A stretch of 64,000 nucleotides of DNA from a virus: positions 41,066 through 105,065 of the IMG/VR virus record IMGVR_UViG_3300020122_000155; one strand, given 5' to 3'. The position numbers and the translations under genes were made by a program. Each line of letters starts with the position of its first letter. Position 1 is the first letter of the stretch. Positions 28,647 through 39,165 of this stretch are shown here, in pieces. The notes beneath the pieces were generated by a model, which saw only the letters and a program-made list of their open reading frames with translations, was not told where the DNA came from and made no database searches.

Positions 28647-31600
28647 TTATTTAGCGACGGCAGAACCTAGAACCTTTCCGCTTCCAAGGCGCACGCTTCC
28701 GCCGCCTGTCACCGAGCCAGATAATGGTGTAAACGCCGAACCATTCCATGCCCTTGCATAGAGTTGCTGAGTGCTGGAACCCCAGTCCTGTTCGTTAAAT
28801 GCAACCACTGGCTGAGAATTGTAGTAGGCAAGAGAAGCCCGCTGAACGGACCCGTAAAGAGCATCAGCGTTAAATGCAGTCCCCAGAAGCGCCCAGGAGG
28901 AAGTGAATTTCGCCACATATCCCTGAGCCCGTTCTTCTGAGGGCTCCCCGCTTACATAAGCATGAGGAGGTTGATATTCCACCCAAGCAACATATAGATT
29001 CGTACCGTCGCTTGCAATAGACGGATGAAAGGCCCAACCATTGCCGTTCGGGTCCTGGTTAATCGATCCGCTCCCGACCGTCGCCCACGCCCCGGCTGAT
29101 ACTTTTCGCACCCAAAGTTGGGCATTCCCGGCGAGCGTTCGTTCGGTAAAGGCTACATATGGCGTCCCGGAGACATAGATCAGCGACGGGTCGATGGCGT
29201 AGTTGTTTGCGTTTACATTTGCGATTCCTCCGCCCTGCACTGTCCATGCCGAACTGATATAGCAGGAAAGATGAACCTTGGCTTGCCCTGAGGTGATCAG
29301 ATCGCCATTATCGACCGTATAGTCGGCCCAAGTCACGCATGGGTGTGTTCCGTCGCTTGCAATTGCGTAATTCGGAGAGGCGGCGGTTCCGGTTGCATTT
29401 AGCGCTCCGCTGCCGACAAGCGTCCAGGCGCTTCCACTCCAGGAGTATACAAAAATTTGGTTGTGCGACGGCGGGGAGTTAGCTGTCGGAGTTTCAAACG
29501 TGGCCGCATAGGCCGTTCCACCAACGTCGGTAAATTGAATCCCTCCAGCACCTCCTGTCGAACTGGATTCGATCGCGAATGGTGCCGCGCAGTTCACACT
29601 AAAAGACGTACCGCTCGCTTGTGTCGCGAAGAGTAATCGGTTATTGCCCTGCGTTCCGTAGGTTCCCAGCCACCACACACCGCCAGCATAGGCAATTGTG
29701 GAATTATGCCACAGTCCGCCAGTCCCGCAGGAGCCGCTGAATGTAACCGTCCATGTTGTCCATGAAGATCCATTCCAAGAGTCAACATATGATGTGGGAA
29801 ACGGGGTTTGCGCGCCGACGTTAAATGGATCAGATAATTCGGAGCGGGATATATTGAGCAAGCTGTTGCCCGTCGAGGTCATAGGCTTCTGAGCCCAACC
29901 GTTCGTTGTAGTGGTTCGCGATCCCGTCTGCACTTCACTAACGAACGGATTGACGGCACTGACGATATTTCCTCCAACCGCTCCAGGAGAAGCGCCGAGG
30001 GTGATGCCAGGAGACGGTCCGGTGCCTCCGTAACGATAGAAATAGGTTGCTGCAAAATTCTGGCTGGCGGTAAAGGACGGCGAGTCGGCGTAGAACGCAC
30101 ACGACCCCGTGTTGCATGGAGGACTCACCAGGATGTGTATGTTGTGAACCGGATCATACGTCATGCCTTCCCACGGTGCGGCTGTATATACACTGGGCGT
30201 TGTCCCGCTGGGACTAAGCTGCGTCCACGCTGGAGAGGCGAGATTCATTGCCCAAAGATCCGTTACTATGCCGGTGCCACTGGATTCTCCGCAACTGCTT
30301 GCCTGACCTGCGCAGGCCCCACCGAATAAAAGCAGCACGTTATTGGTCGTGTCAATATCAATAGCTGCCCAACCGCGCCCGCTTGGAGGCGTGCCTGTTG
30401 GTTGAAGTTGTGTCCACGTCCAAGTGCTTGCCGAGTAGCACAGCTTGTATAACCCGTTTAAAAAATTCCCAGCGCCGGTAGTTCCGCCAAACAGATATCC
30501 ACATCCGTCGCCGGAATTGTAAGCGGTGGCCGTTGAGAATAGCAATCCAGGATCGGCATCGCAAGCACCGCCCCCAGCTTTGGTGCAGGCTGGAGATTGA
30601 GAAGTCCATGTATTTGACGTGATATTCCAGTTCCACACGCCACGACCGCCAGTCATCATCGTATAGGCTCCGTAACTGGGAATGAATTGAGACGATGGTT
30701 CAGCCGGGCGATCCGGGGATACGGTCGCTCCACTGGTCGAAAATGTTTGCTTCTCCAGACCTATTTGTGATCCGAGATCGTAAAGCCAAGTGCGGTAAAT
30801 CCCCTCAAATCCACTTGACCCGGAACCACAACACCAGCCCTCATGTGTATGGTTTGCGGTGTCGTAAGTTAACCAGAATCCGTCCTGGTGTCCGCTCTCC
30901 GGGAAGTGCTCATCGTGGTATGGCTCTGTACGTGCCATAAGCATCCAGTTGTTTAGTTCGTAATCATAGGCGAACACCGCATTGTTTGCTTCGCTATTCG
31001 CATCGTGATAGTTGCCCCAAAAGATGAGCTTGCTTAGATCTGGATTCCATGTTTGCTTGGTCCAGCCAGGATTTCCGATGGGGACGCCATGGGTTTGCAT
31101 CGTGTACCAAGTATTATTGGCGAGAGACGCCCACGCCTTGACCATGAAGTTCGCTGCGGTAAGATTTGTCTGTCCTCCGCAAGCGCTCGATGCTACGGTG
31201 ATGGTCTGCGTGGTGCCGCTGGGGGCCGGGAGGCCGGTTACTTCCGTAGCCGCCCACCAGTTCTGCTGTGTCGCGGGGTTTCCAATCCAGGTATTAGTGC
31301 CGGGGTCGAACCCGATGTTCTCGACCAAGGAAAGAGCGCTGGATGTAGCGCATTTCAGACGGTAAGCCGTGGCACCAGGGGGGACGTTAATGTTCACACT
31401 ATAGGTCGTGGTCCCGGTAACGCTTGTGATTTTGGCCAGCACGAGAGACTGTCCCGATGTGGCTGGTGCTGCCGTCCCGACGTTCGCGATCACATTTAGC
31501 ACCTGTGCGAACTGGTAATTGTTGAAGTCGTCAACGTTTCCGTCCGCCAAGACCCGTTGATAGGCCGTGAGAAACTTGTCCTTCCAGATCGAGACGGACC

Positions 31601-34316
31601 CATTGTAGAGGTTCTGGAAATAGTATCGATTCACGGTCGTTTCAATCCCGTTGTTCGGGGTCGGAGTGTAATAATCGAAGGTATTCCCGGTTGCAGCACA
31701 TCCGCGAGGGACATTGTTCGCAGCGTCAATTGCGAGATAGTAGCGGGCTCCTTGAGTAGCCCAGGACCCGGTTCCATCCTGATAATAGTCTTCGGTCAGT
31801 TCAAACTGGCTGGTCCCATAGATCAAGTCGAATGCCTCTGTGTAATATGTCCAACCGGACCCGAGTTCGTTTCTCAGTTCCCAAAGCCCCCCCTCAAGAA
31901 TGTCCTGCTGAAACGCACCCGCTATCCGGTACGGAGAGGCATTTGCGCAGATCGCCGAGCCTTCCGCTGTGGTGACGTTCTGATAAGTCCCTTGCTGCAT
32001 TCCACGGAGGCGGCTCACTCCCGCTTGATAGTTGTCCGCCGATCCGACGATGCAACCAGGAGGGTTCGTCCCTCCAGGAACAGCTACACAAAGATCCGGG
32101 TGGACTTGTTTCGTATAAACATTCTGGCCTTGCGTGGATACACCCGCCGCATCGGTAGAGTCACCCACTGAAGTCAGGAAGTTATGCGCTCGCGCTGCCC
32201 AGGAGGAGGCCACCCCGACTGAGCGCGGGTTGATATACCCGCCCTTATTCCCGTAGAGACCGGACCATGAACTGCTATAGAGATCAAGCGCCCCGGCTGA
32301 TGCCCCGACCGTGGACGTACCCACCGGAGAAATAGCATCATGAACATTCTCATCGCCAGTCAGGTAGTAGTAATCGAAGATCCCGTAAGCGTGGCAGTGC
32401 TCCTGCCCGCAGAAGTCCCACCGTCCCGACCAACCACCAGGATAGACTTGGGCTGCATTGGTCGGGGTGAACAGATTCGGATAGCCCCGCTGGTCAATAT
32501 CGCCAGTGTGCGATGACCATTGATCTCCGAGAAGGTAAGGGAAGCTAGTACACGCCACGAATCGATACCACTGCGCGGCGTTGATATAAGATCCGCCCCA
32601 TCCTCTACGGATGAAATTAAGCAGTTCAGACCAGTGAAACTCGATTTGATTCCCGCCTCCGCCGCCTTCCCATGAATAGTAAAGATACGCCAGAATCGGA
32701 TAGTTCGAGTTTCCGTCCGTGCCGAGATCGCGCCCAGTGAAGGATGCGCTAAAAGAGGGCTTCTGAGGGGCGAATGTAGCGAAGAAATTATCCTCCACGG
32801 ACGGCGCAACTAGCGCCCAATCGTTCTGGGTGGTGAGCGCGGCAGTTGTGTTGTACCACGTATACGCCGCGTGCCCGATCAAGGGAAGCTCGAAGGATAG
32901 GAAGTCATTAGCTGCAGACGATGGAAGAGAGGTGAAAAACTCCAGAAACGTATCGGACATTTTGCGTTCCTGCCATGCCTGATAGTAAAAACTCGTTCCT
33001 GTCCCTGGCCCTCCTGTTGGGTTTCCATTCTCACTGGCAAAAATACCAATCCGCACATCCGCCCCGCCGTTGTCGAACTCCAGAGAGCGAGGGCCATATG
33101 CCGCCATCTGATTCGAGCCGACAACCATGCCGACATTACTGGAGTTGTAAATCTCGCCCCATCCGGCAGGATAGGCAGACGTGCCGCCTGATGCTGTTGT
33201 ACTTCCTCCATTACGGACCAGATAGCCGGTGTCGGGGGTGTAGGCGGCGGGCAGCGCTACGGTGCCATTGGTCATGAAGTTGGACTGACCTTGGTACATG
33301 TACACGTTTGTCGTGCTGCTGACCGTCCCCGAGCACACGCCGGAAGTGCAAGCCGTGGGATCGGCTCCGAATTTCCAGTTCAACGTACCACTGATATTTG
33401 GGGTGATCTTCAGTTCATATGCGGCCATGCCCTTGAACGCGCTGGTGAGATTAGCGGTCGCGGAATACCCTCCATTTAGAATCGTGTTTGTAACCCGGAC
33501 CCACTGCTTGCCATAGTAGAAATAGAGTCGCACGACGAAAGTAGTATATGGATTCCCGCTCCCATCCTTCATCGTTCCGGTGATTCTGATAACCGCTTTC
33601 GCTGGACCGTTCTCCTCGATAGTTGCGGTGGAGGATGTGTCATTAGTCGAGGCGTAGACCGTCGTGCAGGTGCCACAGGCGCTGTTTCCCGCCGAGGGGC
33701 CGTGGAGCACGAGGCCTGCCGACGCGCCGGATGAAACAACCGTGGTGGAACCTATTTGCACCTGATGGATGATGTCAGTAGAGGCTTTGAGAATCGTGAA
33801 ACAGATCGCCGAGCCCGCGCCGCATGTCCCACCATTGGTTGAGACTGTAATCGTGGTTCCATTGTCAGTCGCTATCGTTCCCGATCCGCCAAAGTTTCCT
33901 GAGCCAGTATTGACGAGGGTATAGGACGTGTTGACCGCACCAGCGCTTACGCTTGCCTGAGTGTCTACCTCAACCCACTTGATATTGGTAGAGGCAGAAC
34001 ATGAAGTCGCAGGAGTGCCGGTCGGCGTTCCGCCGCCCCAGCAGGAAAGCACGCGGAACTGGCCAATCGATGCCCCGGTGATCCCGAGGCCAGAAGTAGA
34101 GTTGATGCCGTCTGCACCATTCGTAAGCGGAACGCCAAATGTCACCGGGTCATTTGTGCGAGCAATTCCCCCTCTCGTGGTGAAGGAGGGAGCGGTCGTG
34201 TTGGTAACCGTGCCGGTCGGATCTCCAGGATAGAGCGCTTCCTGGATGGTCAACTGTTGGCTGATCGTAGCAGCAAATAGAGGAAGTGCGAGCAGGAAGG
34301 AAAGTATTTTCTTCAT
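28647..34316 (-). CDS. Giant secreted protein (1889 aa) with beta-propeller repeats
   Basis: The signal is MKKILSFLLALPLFAATIS. The N-terminal third is a Gly/Thr-rich beta region. The middle has an aromatic, helical part (GIFDYYYLTGDENVHDAISP, WEYN-poor but Tyr/Trp-rich) similar in feel to the toroid region of the neighbouring 1226-aa protein. The C-terminal third carries Kelch-like blades (YLFGGTTGAGNFLNGLYKL, LFGGACAGQASSC) and then W-type blades with YVAFTERTL and YVAWVEYQPP, so at least two beta-propellers. Such propellers bind proteins or glycans. At 5.7 kb it is the largest gene here. Confidence 0.7.
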   Translation of the reverse strand: MKKILSFLLALPLFAATISQQLTIQEALYPGDPTGTVTNTTAPSFTTRGGIARTNDPVTFGVPLTNGADGINSTSGLGITGASIGQFRVLSCWGGGTPTGTPATSCSASTNIKWVEVDTQASVSAGAVNTSYTLVNTGSGNFGGSGTIATDNGTTITVSTNGGTCGAGSAICFTILKASTDIIHQVQIGSTTVVSSGASAGLVLHGPSAGNSACGTCTTVYASTNDTSSTATIEENGPAKAVIRITGTMKDGSGNPYTTFVVRLYFYYGKQWVRVTNTILNGGYSATANLTSAFKGMAAYELKITPNISGTLNWKFGADPTACTSGVCSGTVSSTTNVYMYQGQSNFMTNGTVALPAAYTPDTGYLVRNGGSTTASGGTSAYPAGWGEIYNSSNVGMVVGSNQMAAYGPRSLEFDNGGADVRIGIFASENGNPTGGPGTGTSFYYQAWQERKMSDTFLEFFTSLPSSAANDFLSFELPLIGHAAYTWYNTTAALTTQNDWALVAPSVEDNFFATFAPQKPSFSASFTGRDLGTDGNSNYPILAYLYYSWEGGGGGNQIEFHWSELLNFIRRGWGGSYINAAQWYRFVACTSFPYLLGDQWSSHTGDIDQRGYPNLFTPTNAAQVYPGGWSGRWDFCGQEHCHAYGIFDYYYLTGDENVHDAISPVGTSTVGASAGALDLYSSSWSGLYGNKGGYINPRSVGVASSWAARAHNFLTSVGDSTDAAGVSTQGQNVYTKQVHPDLCVAVPGGTNPPGCIVGSADNYQAGVSRLRGMQQGTYQNVTTAEGSAICANASPYRIAGAFQQDILEGGLWELRNELGSGWTYYTEAFDLIYGTSQFELTEDYYQDGTGSWATQGARYYLAIDAANNVPRGCAATGNTFDYYTPTPNNGIETTVNRYYFQNLYNGSVSIWKDKFLTAYQRVLADGNVDDFNNYQFAQVLNVIANVGTAAPATSGQSLVLAKITSVTGTTTYSVNINVPPGATAYRLKCATSSALSLVENIGFDPGTNTWIGNPATQQNWWAATEVTGLPAPSGTTQTITVASSACGGQTNLTAANFMVKAWASLANNTWYTMQTHGVPIGNPGWTKQTWNPDLSKLIFWGNYHDANSEANNAVFAYDYELNNWMLMARTEPYHDEHFPESGHQDGFWLTYDTANHTHEGWCCGSGSSGFEGIYRTWLYDLGSQIGLEKQTFSTSGATVSPDRPAEPSSQFIPSYGAYTMMTGGRGVWNWNITSNTWTSQSPACTKAGGGACDADPGLLFSTATAYNSGDGCGYLFGGTTGAGNFLNGLYKLCYSASTWTWTQLQPTGTPPSGRGWAAIDIDTTNNVLLLFGGACAGQASSCGESSGTGIVTDLWAMNLASPAWTQLSPSGTTPSVYTAAPWEGMTYDPVHNIHILVSPPCNTGSCAFYADSPSFTASQNFAATYFYRYGGTGPSPGITLGASPGAVGGNIVSAVNPFVSEVQTGSRTTTTNGWAQKPMTSTGNSLLNISRSELSDPFNVGAQTPFPTSYVDSWNGSSWTTWTVTFSGSCGTGGLWHNSTIAYAGGVWWLGTYGTQGNNRLLFATQASGTSFSVNCAAPFAIESSSTGGAGGIQFTDVGGTAYAATFETPTANSPPSHNQIFVYSWSGSAWTLVGSGALNATGTAASPNYAIASDGTHPCVTWADYTVDNGDLITSGQAKVHLSCYISSAWTVQGGGIANVNANNYAIDPSLIYVSGTPYVAFTERTLAGNAQLWVRKVSAGAWATVGSGSINQDPNGNGWAFHPSIASDGTNLYVAWVEYQPPHAYVSGEPSEERAQGYVAKFTSSWALLGTAFNADALYGSVQRASLAYYNSQPVVAFNEQDWGSSTQQLYARAWNGSAFTPLSGSVTGGGSVRLGSGKVLGSAVAK

Positions 34317-35092
34317 GGCTTGTAAGCGGCGATGACGCCATAGACAGAGGTATTACCTGTCGTCGTTCCGGCAGCGGTAAATGTTCCAGAACTGGTAGCA
34401 ATCTGGTGCCAAGTCACCATCTCATGAGCGCCACCATCAGTGACGGTATTATCTAGACCAAAAGGAGCTGTGACAGTGTAGGTATTAGAGAAGGCAAGCT
34501 GGTGTGAGAATCCAAGAACTAGATCATTAGAAACAGCAGCGGAATTGCTAGGGCCAATTGACCAGCCGAACGGACTACTACCGCTGACGGCCACGCCGAA
34601 GTCAAGTGCGGCCCCATCTGGTGCACAGTGATTGGTGCCGCAGGTATATTCGCCAACTTCAGCAACAGTATAGGTGGTGCCACCCGTAAACGTTATCGTG
34701 ATCGCATGGCTTGTTCCACCGCTGATATTGGAAGCTCGATAAATTGCTCCTGTTCCCTGTGCTCCTGCATTGCTGGCAGGGCCATAATCCGTTACCCAGG
34801 TATTACAGGGAGAAGCACACCCAGTATGCGTATCCGCAATCGACCAAGGGAGTTTCGCGCTTGGATCTGACGAGTTGTAGTAATCCACGATCTTAATGAT
34901 GATCGTATTCCCGGAGGTCGTAGAACTGCCGAATGTCAAAGTGATTGACGCTGCGGGGAAGGTGTTGCCAGTCTGAAGTTGCACCTGAGTAATGGACCCG
35001 CCGCCTCCACCCAATACATTCCCGCCCGGACCGGGAATGCGAACCTGTGCAAATACAGATAAACAGATGATCAATCCTAGGATAATCCTCAT
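34313..35092 (-). CDS. Secreted beta-sandwich protein (259 aa) with Sec signal
   Basis: The signal is MRIILGLIICLSVFAQ. The mature part has a Gly-rich linker (GPGGNVLGGGG) and one Ig-like domain with SITLTFGSSTTSGNTIIIKI, then SIADTHTGC and TYTVAEVGEYTC. This fold type is common in secreted Acidobacteriota and phage proteins. ATGA overlap to the next gene. Function unknown. Confidence 0.65.
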   Translation of the reverse strand: MRIILGLIICLSVFAQVRIPGPGGNVLGGGGGSITQVQLQTGNTFPAASITLTFGSSTTSGNTIIIKIVDYYNSSDPSAKLPWSIADTHTGCASPCNTWVTDYGPASNAGAQGTGAIYRASNISGGTSHAITITFTGGTTYTVAEVGEYTCGTNHCAPDGAALDFGVAVSGSSPFGWSIGPSNSAAVSNDLVLGFSHQLAFSNTYTVTAPFGLDNTVTDGGAHEMVTWHQIATSSGTFTAAGTTTGNTSVYGVIAAYKP

Positions 35093-35094
35093 AG

Positions 35095-38000
35095 CTAGTT
35101 CACCGTGTAGACGACATGAACAACGAAAAACTTTGCCGTCCCGCCTGGAGTTCCGCTTACGAGTTCAAGATAGTCGCCTGCGTTAAGACCTGTATTTTGT
35201 AGTGTAGCGGAGCAGGTCGTCGCACCATTTATGCCTGTTGTTCCACCCGTATTGGAGCAGGCAATCCCGCCACTAGCCGCCGTTGCAAGGGCCGAGGAGA
35301 CGATGTTTACTATCGTACCGGCACGGTTTCTACCCACAATCACGTTGGGCGTCCCCGCGTCTGCGTTCACGTCCATCTCAACGATGGTCGCTGCGGCGGG
35401 GATAAAGCATACACGGGACTGGGGTCCCATCTGGCCGGAAGTGATTGCACTTCCCGATGTGTCATTGATTGGGATGTCGCAAACCCGGCGCGTATTGACC
35501 ACGGCCATTTTTGAAGAGGAGACGGCATTGGCCGCAATCGTTGTCGCAACGCTTCCGCTAGTCGTAACATCTCCTGTGAGATTTCCAACAGCTCCGGTTT
35601 GGGTGAAGACGCTCGTAACTGGCGCGCCTGGAATCCACGCCGCCACATTGGTACTCGTGATCGTCGGAGCGCCCGTCGTTGTACTCCATGTCGCTACCAC
35701 ATCGAGTGCCTGCGTTGCCGTCGTGTCGATGGTCCAGGTTGAACTGGTCTGCATCGCCGCTTCTCCCGGCGTCAGTGTGGAACCAGTCCCTTCAAAGATA
35801 CAGTTAGCAATCTGTGTTCCGCTTGCACCAGAGGTGCGTGTGGTTACCGCACAGCGAAGCCTCCAAACTCCGTTGGTGACAGAAGCGATCTGAACCACTG
35901 CGCCCGTCGTAATTCGCGGCGTTCCCCCGATGCTGAGGGCAATCGTCAGACTGGCCGGGGTCGCAGGAGTCGAGGAGAAGCCCTGCGCCACAAATTCAAG
36001 CACCTGCCCCGCCGTGAAGGTGTTCGCGGGAACCGTGGTCGAACCTGTTACGGTGCCGATCAGCGTGGTAGGGCTTGTGGCCGTTACGGTCGTGGAGTTC
36101 GTAGTCGAAAACAGGGTTGCGCCTGCCGTACCGCTTCCGCCCGATCCGCAAGCTGCTCCCGCTGTATCCAACTTGTAGTTTGACCCGCTCACAGTCCATT
36201 TCGCGCAATCGCCATTCCCAGGGGTGACTGTGAACTGGGGGATTTTTGCATCCGCGCTCGATTGTGCCGCGTGGAGCATGTTATTGGTCGAATCGTAACC
36301 GATCCCGCCGTTAACGGCAGTTGTCAATCCAGCACCTACTGGAATCTTGAGAGCGCTCGCTGCCGTGGACGCGCTCATGTCTAGAGTCATCGCAGCCGCG
36401 CCCGAGTTCGTGGTGTCTTTACGAACTACGTTCGATGCTAAGAATCCAGCATCAGCGGGAACGTTGGACGCCCCAAACGAGACGAGATCACCGTTTGTCC
36501 CGGAGAATGTTCCGCCGTTTAGCTTAGTGCAAGTCAACGTGAAGGAACTGCTTGCGCAATCACCACTGAGTTCTGCGGGGGTGGATTGCGTCTCTACGTT
36601 CGAGGAATTGGTAACACGGAAGAAACCCGTGCCTGCAACACCAGCTAGATCTAGCCTATAGGCCGTAACTGAGGTGGGGGCCTCGATAACAATGCTGTTC
36701 GCTCCCGGAGTGCTCGCAGTGCCCTGGTTGAATTGGGTTCCGCCAGCTACGCCAGAACCAGAACCCGTGGTCAAGGTTCCCGGAGTGGAGATGTTCCCGC
36801 TGCCGTCCATTGTGGCCGTCGCGGAGGGGGTCTGGATGGTCGTAGTTCCCCCGCCCGTCACAAGGGCCGTGCTGGTGAGTGAACCTGCGCCGACTACGGT
36901 GACAGTGCCAGAGCCAGTCGGAGTCGCGCACGCACCGTCTCCACGTAGGAAAGTGCTACTGGAGCAGGTCCCCGACCACAGCCCATAAACGTCTGACGCC
37001 GCCGCGTCCGAGATCGCTCCAGTGGTAGTAGTGTTCTTGACGATGCCGGTTCCGAGGGTGGCCCAATTTTGATTCGAACTCCCCAAAGTGAGCGTGGCGG
37101 TATTTGCAACTCCGGTGCCCCCTTGTCCGGGGGTGACAGCGGCATTCGTCGTCAATACCGTTGTCGATGCGTTGGGAAACGTATACGTCTTGGCCGAGGT
37201 AGCAGGTCCAGACACGGTGAAGAACGCATTTGCCGTTCCCCCATTGGCTGTCGGTAGGATGCCGGTCACCTTGGTCGTCAGATCAATAGTGGACGCGGCG
37301 ATGTCGGCGTTCACTACCGAACCAAAAGCGGGATTACCGGCTGCATTCCCATGCAGCAATGTAGTCGTAGTCCCCTGATTGGCGAATTGCGCTCCCGCAA
37401 GGGTGAGGGCAGTCCACGCAGCAGTTGTGGCGTTGCTCAGGAGCACGGTGTTGGCTGCGCCGATACCGAGCCGAGCGAGCGCCGGAGTTGCGTTGACCAG
37501 GAGGATGTCTCCTTGGGTAGTGAGAGGCGTATTAGCCAATGCCAGAGCGCCTGTGATTGTCGCTGCCGTGCCGGATGTGTTACCCGTCACATTGCCAGTC
37601 AGGTTTCCGCTGAAAGTGCCCGTGGTCGTTCCGGGGAGCGTGGGGCTGGTAGGAATTGATAGGGTGATTGCCCCGGTAGAAGCCGATGCTGTAATTTGAT
37701 TCGCTGTGCCAGTGATAGTAGTTGGAAGTGCCGTACAGGTTTCCGAGTTACCGGAAGCATCCACACCTAGGGGGAATTGACCAGCCGAACAATTCGTTCC
37801 ATTCGCCGCCAAAGCCGTCGCTGTCGTCGCCGCGATAGTACCGCTGCCCGACACTGCGAGGGATGCACCTGTACCTACGACCATTGCGGCTGTTGTATTA
37901 GTGGAGCCTGTAATGGCTGAGAAAGCATTTGATCCGCCGCCCGCACACGCAGATCCAGTGGCTAGACAGATTGCTCCCGAACCTGATACAGCCGTTCCTA

Positions 38001-39165
38001 GCGCCGTTGCTACGCCCGTCCCTAGCCCCGAGACTCCAGTGCTGATTGGCAATCCAGTGCCATTTGCCAGAGTAATCGTAGGTGCCGTTCCGAAGACCAA
38101 GGCCCCGGTTCCTGTTTCGTCCGTAACTGCCGCTGCTAGATTTGCGCTTGTCGGTGTCGCAAGGAAGGTACCTATCCCGGTTCCCATCCCTGATATGCCA
38201 CTAACCGGCACAGCCGTAGCCGTGATTGCTCCGCTGCCAGTAGCGGCAAGGGACGCCCCGGTTCCGACCACCATTGCCGCCGTGGTGTTCGTAGAACTGG
38301 TAAGCGCGGAAAACGCACCCCCCGAATACTGGGGGATATTCAGCGTGTTGGTGGCCTGGGTCCAGGTAGCTGCCCCACTAGAACCCGTTGTCGTCAGCGT
38401 AATTGGCAATTTTGTAAGATTAGAAGCATCTCCGCTTACTGGAGTTCCGAGCGCCGGAGCGATGAGGGTAGGCCCATTTGCAAAGACGAGTGCCCCCGTA
38501 CCAGTCTCACCGGTTACGCAGGCGGCAAGATTTGCGCTCGATGGGGTTATCAGCCACGTCACGCAGCCAGTTCCTATCCCGGACACTCCGGTACTGATCG
38601 GAAGCCCAGTAAGGAGTGCCGCATCTACGGCTGGTAGTTGCGCCGATCCATTTAGCTGAACCAGATTGTTCGCGCCTGTTCCGACCGTATACGAGGTTCC
38701 CCACGCGGCCCCGGTTGAATTGGCGATGCCAGAGCCAGGATAAACCGTGGGACCCGCTGGGCCGGTAGCTCCGGCTGGGCCAGTTGCGCCCGCCCCACCG
38801 TTGCTATTCACGTTGCAGTAGGCGTTCGAAACGCTGGATGCGAGCGTGACAGTCAGAGTCGCGATTGGTGTTGCCGCCGTGTAGGTATAGGAAGACACGC
38901 CCACCGATGTTTTGGTAGCGCCCGTCCCTGTGTAGCAGAGTATCTGCGCCGATGTGATCGTGGAAGCGGTAAGATTCAGCGTCGATAATGCTGGAGTCGC
39001 TGTTGCATCCACGACTACCGATGTGCCTGGACCGGCAACTGTGGCAGAAACCACATTGAGCGCCCCGACGCCGACTCCGCCGCCAGACGGAGGCGTAATT
39101 GTCTGCGCCCTTAGCGCGAAGGAAAAGGGGATAATCAATAGTAAGCGTTTTAGCATAATTGTCAT
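35095..39165 (-). CDS. Giant repeat tail-fibre-like protein (1356 aa) with Sec signal
   Basis: The signal is MLKRLLLIIPFSFALRAQ (start ATG 39165 or 39156). The mature part opens with a collagen-like stretch (GGAGATGPAGATGPAGPT), then several copies of a phage fibre repeat (ETGTGALVFANGPTL, SGLGTGVATALGTAVSGSG, TNTTAAMVVGTGASLA) and a C-terminal beta-rich head. The repeats are typical of side tail fibres in phages and prophages. Codon-level repeats inside the gene could promote recombination. The ATG overlaps the preceding stop as ATGA. Confidence 0.75.
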   Translation of the reverse strand: MTIMLKRLLLIIPFSFALRAQTITPPSGGGVGVGALNVVSATVAGPGTSVVVDATATPALSTLNLTASTITSAQILCYTGTGATKTSVGVSSYTYTAATPIATLTVTLASSVSNAYCNVNSNGGAGATGPAGATGPAGPTVYPGSGIANSTGAAWGTSYTVGTGANNLVQLNGSAQLPAVDAALLTGLPISTGVSGIGTGCVTWLITPSSANLAACVTGETGTGALVFANGPTLIAPALGTPVSGDASNLTKLPITLTTTGSSGAATWTQATNTLNIPQYSGGAFSALTSSTNTTAAMVVGTGASLAATGSGAITATAVPVSGISGMGTGIGTFLATPTSANLAAAVTDETGTGALVFGTAPTITLANGTGLPISTGVSGLGTGVATALGTAVSGSGAICLATGSACAGGGSNAFSAITGSTNTTAAMVVGTGASLAVSGSGTIAATTATALAANGTNCSAGQFPLGVDASGNSETCTALPTTITGTANQITASASTGAITLSIPTSPTLPGTTTGTFSGNLTGNVTGNTSGTAATITGALALANTPLTTQGDILLVNATPALARLGIGAANTVLLSNATTAAWTALTLAGAQFANQGTTTTLLHGNAAGNPAFGSVVNADIAASTIDLTTKVTGILPTANGGTANAFFTVSGPATSAKTYTFPNASTTVLTTNAAVTPGQGGTGVANTATLTLGSSNQNWATLGTGIVKNTTTTGAISDAAASDVYGLWSGTCSSSTFLRGDGACATPTGSGTVTVVGAGSLTSTALVTGGGTTTIQTPSATATMDGSGNISTPGTLTTGSGSGVAGGTQFNQGTASTPGANSIVIEAPTSVTAYRLDLAGVAGTGFFRVTNSSNVETQSTPAELSGDCASSSFTLTCTKLNGGTFSGTNGDLVSFGASNVPADAGFLASNVVRKDTTNSGAAAMTLDMSASTAASALKIPVGAGLTTAVNGGIGYDSTNNMLHAAQSSADAKIPQFTVTPGNGDCAKWTVSGSNYKLDTAGAACGSGGSGTAGATLFSTTNSTTVTATSPTTLIGTVTGSTTVPANTFTAGQVLEFVAQGFSSTPATPASLTIALSIGGTPRITTGAVVQIASVTNGVWRLRCAVTTRTSGASGTQIANCIFEGTGSTLTPGEAAMQTSSTWTIDTTATQALDVVATWSTTTGAPTITSTNVAAWIPGAPVTSVFTQTGAVGNLTGDVTTSGSVATTIAANAVSSSKMAVVNTRRVCDIPINDTSGSAITSGQMGPQSRVCFIPAAATIVEMDVNADAGTPNVIVGRNRAGTIVNIVSSALATAASGGIACSNTGGTTGINGATTCSATLQNTGLNAGDYLELVSGTPGGTAKFFVVHVVYTVN

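Noticed and set aside
35231-38659. Long plus-strand frames (up to 252 aa) inside the 1356-aa gene
   Set aside because: Val/Pro-rich translations mirror the repetitive Gly/Thr/Ala codons of the minus-strand fibre gene; no start signals.
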